Of a stretch of 64,000 bases of DNA, positions 62,301-64,000 are shown one piece after another. Origin of the DNA: Liolophura sinensis (lineage: Eukaryota; Mollusca; Polyplacophora; Chitonida; Chitonidae); NCBI RefSeq assembly GCF_032854445.1, contig NC_088298.1, forward strand, positions 5,973,488 through 6,037,487, in the 5' to 3' direction. The notes beneath the pieces are model-generated. The model searched no databases. It had not been told where the DNA came from and saw only the letters and a program-made list of their open reading frames with translations. A program made the translations under genes and the position numbers. The stretch's first letter is position 1. Every line of letters starts with the position of its first letter.

Positions 62301-63820
62301 AACTCTGTCAAAAAAGAAACGCAACCCCCGTATTTTAGAGATTTTAATATTTAGTTTTAGGACGGCACAACTTTTTTCTTATTGAAGACAGAAGTCAGAA
62401 ATTTGGCAGAATAATAATCAAGATGGTCATGTTTTAAAACTGTCTTTTCAAAAGTCATCTCACAGACACCAGTTGCTCACCAGGGGGCGTCTTCCTCAGT
62501 ATCTCGTATGACCACCACGAGCTGCAATCACTGCACGGCATCTCCTTGGACAAGAGCGGATAAGACGCCGGATTCTCTCCTGGGGAATGGCCCTCCACTC
62601 CTCCTGTAACGCAACGGCGAGCTGTTGAAGCGTCTGTGGCGGTGGCTGACGTTGACGCACGTGTCGATCTAGAGTATCCCACAGGTGTTCAATAGGGTTG
62701 AGGTCTGGTGATTTAGAGGGCCACGGCAAGACATTGACGTTGGAATCCTGCAGAAATTGCATTGTTGCACGTGCAGTATGAGGCCTGGCGTTGTCCTGTT
62801 GAAAAAGCTGTGTCTGTCGGTCAATAATCGGGAGAAGGTGAGGCTGTAACACGTGGTTGATGTAACGTTGGGCTGTCAGGTTTCCTGGAACGATCACCAA
62901 GTCTGATTTCTGGTTGTACGAGATGGCTCCCCAAACCATAACATAGCCTCCGCCAAATCTGTCCACCTGCCGGACGCAGATGGGCGCAAAGCGTTCATGA
63001 CGTCTCCTATACACACGCTGTCTTCCGTCGTGACGTTTCAAAAGAAAACCGGATTCATCAGAAAACCAGATGCGCCTCCAGTTTTGTAAAGTCCATATCC
63101 TTACGTTGTTGCACCACCTGAGTCGTAGGCGTCGATGTAAGGGGCGTAGTACAGGCCCAACAACTGGTCTACAGGCACGTAAACCCGCTTCTTTCAGACG
63201 GTTCCTAATCGTTTGAGCCGACACTCTCCTCAAACCTGGTATTTGTGTGGCAGTCACGGTTGGTAGGGCATGCCGATTACGCAGGTGAACGACCCGGATG
63301 TACCGATCTTGAAGTGGGGTCGTGATTCTTGGCCTTCCACTTCTCGGGCGATCGTTGGTCGAATTAAAGTTGTTGTAACAGCTCCAAAGTCGGGATATCG
63401 TTGTTTTGTGAACATTTAGGTGTCGTGCAATAGTACCAAAACTTTCTCCGGCTTGAAGACGACCAATGGCGGCAGCACTCAGTCGCGGCATTTTACCGAC
63501 TGCCTTTCGTCGACGAATGAATGAATAAAATACGAAAGCACATGGGCTTTTATACACCCCCACGCTATAACTGCCATTGACATGATTTGCATGTGAATGG
63601 TTCTATGTGCGACGTCAACAGGGCCAGTCCATTCGTTGTGACGTCATAAGCAATAAAATACACTTAGGAGAGAAAAGGCAGTTGTTTGGATGGTAATCTT
63701 CATTAAAAACGTGTATAATTTCATTACATTTGGCTAAAATTTAGTTTGGAAGCAATAACTTTATTCGAACGAATTTTTGATATCCGAGGACAGGGGTTGC
63801 GTTTCTTTTTTGACAGAGTT
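62301..63820 (-). mobile_element. complete Tc1-like transposon (1520 bp)
   Basis: Perfect 28-bp terminal inverted repeats (starting AACTCTGTCAAAAAAGAAAC; 62301-62328 and 63793-63820) flanked by TA at 62299-62300 and 63821-63822, as expected for the Tc1/mariner superfamily. The unoccupied sequence CTTATACAACGG is seen in unit 1 at 54388-54399. With identical ends and an intact transposase it should be a recent insertion. Confidence 0.95.
62496..63491 (-). CDS. Tc1-like transposase, intact DD34E (331 aa)
   Basis: The frame is open from 63563, but the start is placed at the Met at 63491 (MPRLSAAAIGRL), where the helix-turn-helix region begins, giving 331 residues. The N-terminal paired-like helix-turn-helix includes LNVHKTTISRLW, then a GRPR hook. 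The catalytic triad is Asp in IWFSDESGF, Asp in LFQQDNARPHTA and Glu in SPDLNPIEHLWD, with 34 residues between the second Asp and the Glu. That is DD34E, the Tc1 class cut-and-paste arrangement. Using the upstream Met would add 24 residues not usual in the family. The element sits in gene 2, expected intron 3. Confidence 0.93.
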   Translation of the reverse strand: MPRLSAAAIGRLQAGESFGTIARHLNVHKTTISRLWSCYNNFNSTNDRPRSGRPRITTPLQDRYIRVVHLRNRHALPTVTATQIPGLRRVSAQTIRNRLKEAGLRACRPVVGPVLRPLHRRLRLRWCNNVRIWTLQNWRRIWFSDESGFLLKRHDGRQRVYRRRHERFAPICVRQVDRFGGGYVMVWGAISYNQKSDLVIVPGNLTAQRYINHVLQPHLLPIIDRQTQLFQQDNARPHTARATMQFLQDSNVNVLPWPSKSPDLNPIEHLWDTLDRHVRQRQPPPQTLQQLAVALQEEWRAIPQERIRRLIRSCPRRCRAVIAARGGHTRY

Positions 63821-63822
63821 TA

Positions 63823-64000
63823 CAACGGCGGCCATAGTGTCTGATGAAAAAATCAAAACGAGTAGAATGCATACACGTGTATATATTATATTTGCTTTAA
63901 ATGCGATTCTGTTATTCGCTAGGGTCTTCAAAGCGTGTATTCAAAACCCGGCCTTGGGATGGGCATTTGAACAGTCACTCTTTATCACCGTTGGTTGGGA
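63823..64000. other. right end of window
   Basis: Continues unit 2 for a short distance (AACGGCGGCCAT), then unmatched A+T-rich sequence. No exon is seen up to 64000. Confidence 0.5.

Larger units (their letters stand above)
56465..63890. repeat. segmental duplication, unit 2
   Basis: Aligns with unit 1 from its left border to the AACGGCNGCCAT...AAAAAATC segment at 63824-63855, counting the Tc1-like insertion. Lacks the MULE relic and about 1.4 kb of unit 1 intron 1. Confidence 0.88.

Overview
The window is eukaryotic nuclear DNA: split genes with GT..AG introns, A+T-rich introns, many tRNA-derived SINE copies, minisatellites and DNA transposons. The likely source is a mollusc or another lophotrochozoan. 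This is inferred from acetylcholine-binding-protein-like genes (a type known mainly from molluscs and one annelid) and from the repeat content; no species can be named from the sequence alone.

Region 1 (1-29556) is dominated by one + strand gene, a LARP4/LARP4B homologue (La-related protein 4). I could place 16 coding exons from 6030 to 29556. Every junction is GT..AG, all phases agree, and the frame runs 887 codons to a stop. It carries a PAM2-like motif, a La motif, an RRM, a Gln-rich linker, the LARP4 FPPLPG motif and a C-terminal LSYAQMVQ motif. Its introns are filled with minisatellites (44, 34, ~84, 73 and 33 bp units) and two SINE families, called here A and B. Upstream lie a 49-bp minisatellite (320-1645) and a promoter-like cluster near 2.6 kb.

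Region 2 (29557-39182) has no convincing gene and no SINE copy. It is either a very long LARP4 3' UTR or an unusually repeat-poor flank.

Region 3 (39183-43167) is a complete hAT-like DNA transposon with 14-bp terminal inverted repeats, a 6-bp target duplication (CCTTAG) and an intact two-exon, 666-aa transposase with a BED-like zinc finger. The uninterrupted target survives as a tandem copy at 43226-43250.

Region 4 (about 43.2-64.0 kb) holds a tandem segmental duplication. Unit 1 (about 46.45-54.42 kb) plus the following 1 kb encodes a complete four-exon, 273-aa secreted protein made of a signal peptide, a Cys-loop-receptor ligand-binding domain with the vicinal-Cys loop C, and a short hydrophobic C-terminal tail in place of the four membrane helices. 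Unit 2 (from about 56.47 kb) repeats exons 1-3; its last exon is not seen and may lie past the window. The units differ by later insertions: a decayed MULE transposase and its derived minisatellite in unit 1, an intact Tc1-like transposon (62301-63820) in unit 2, and different SINEs. Both units carry an 18-bp repeat array with CRE-like cores and a foldback element. The duplicated ligand-binding-domain-only genes are the most unusual content of the window.
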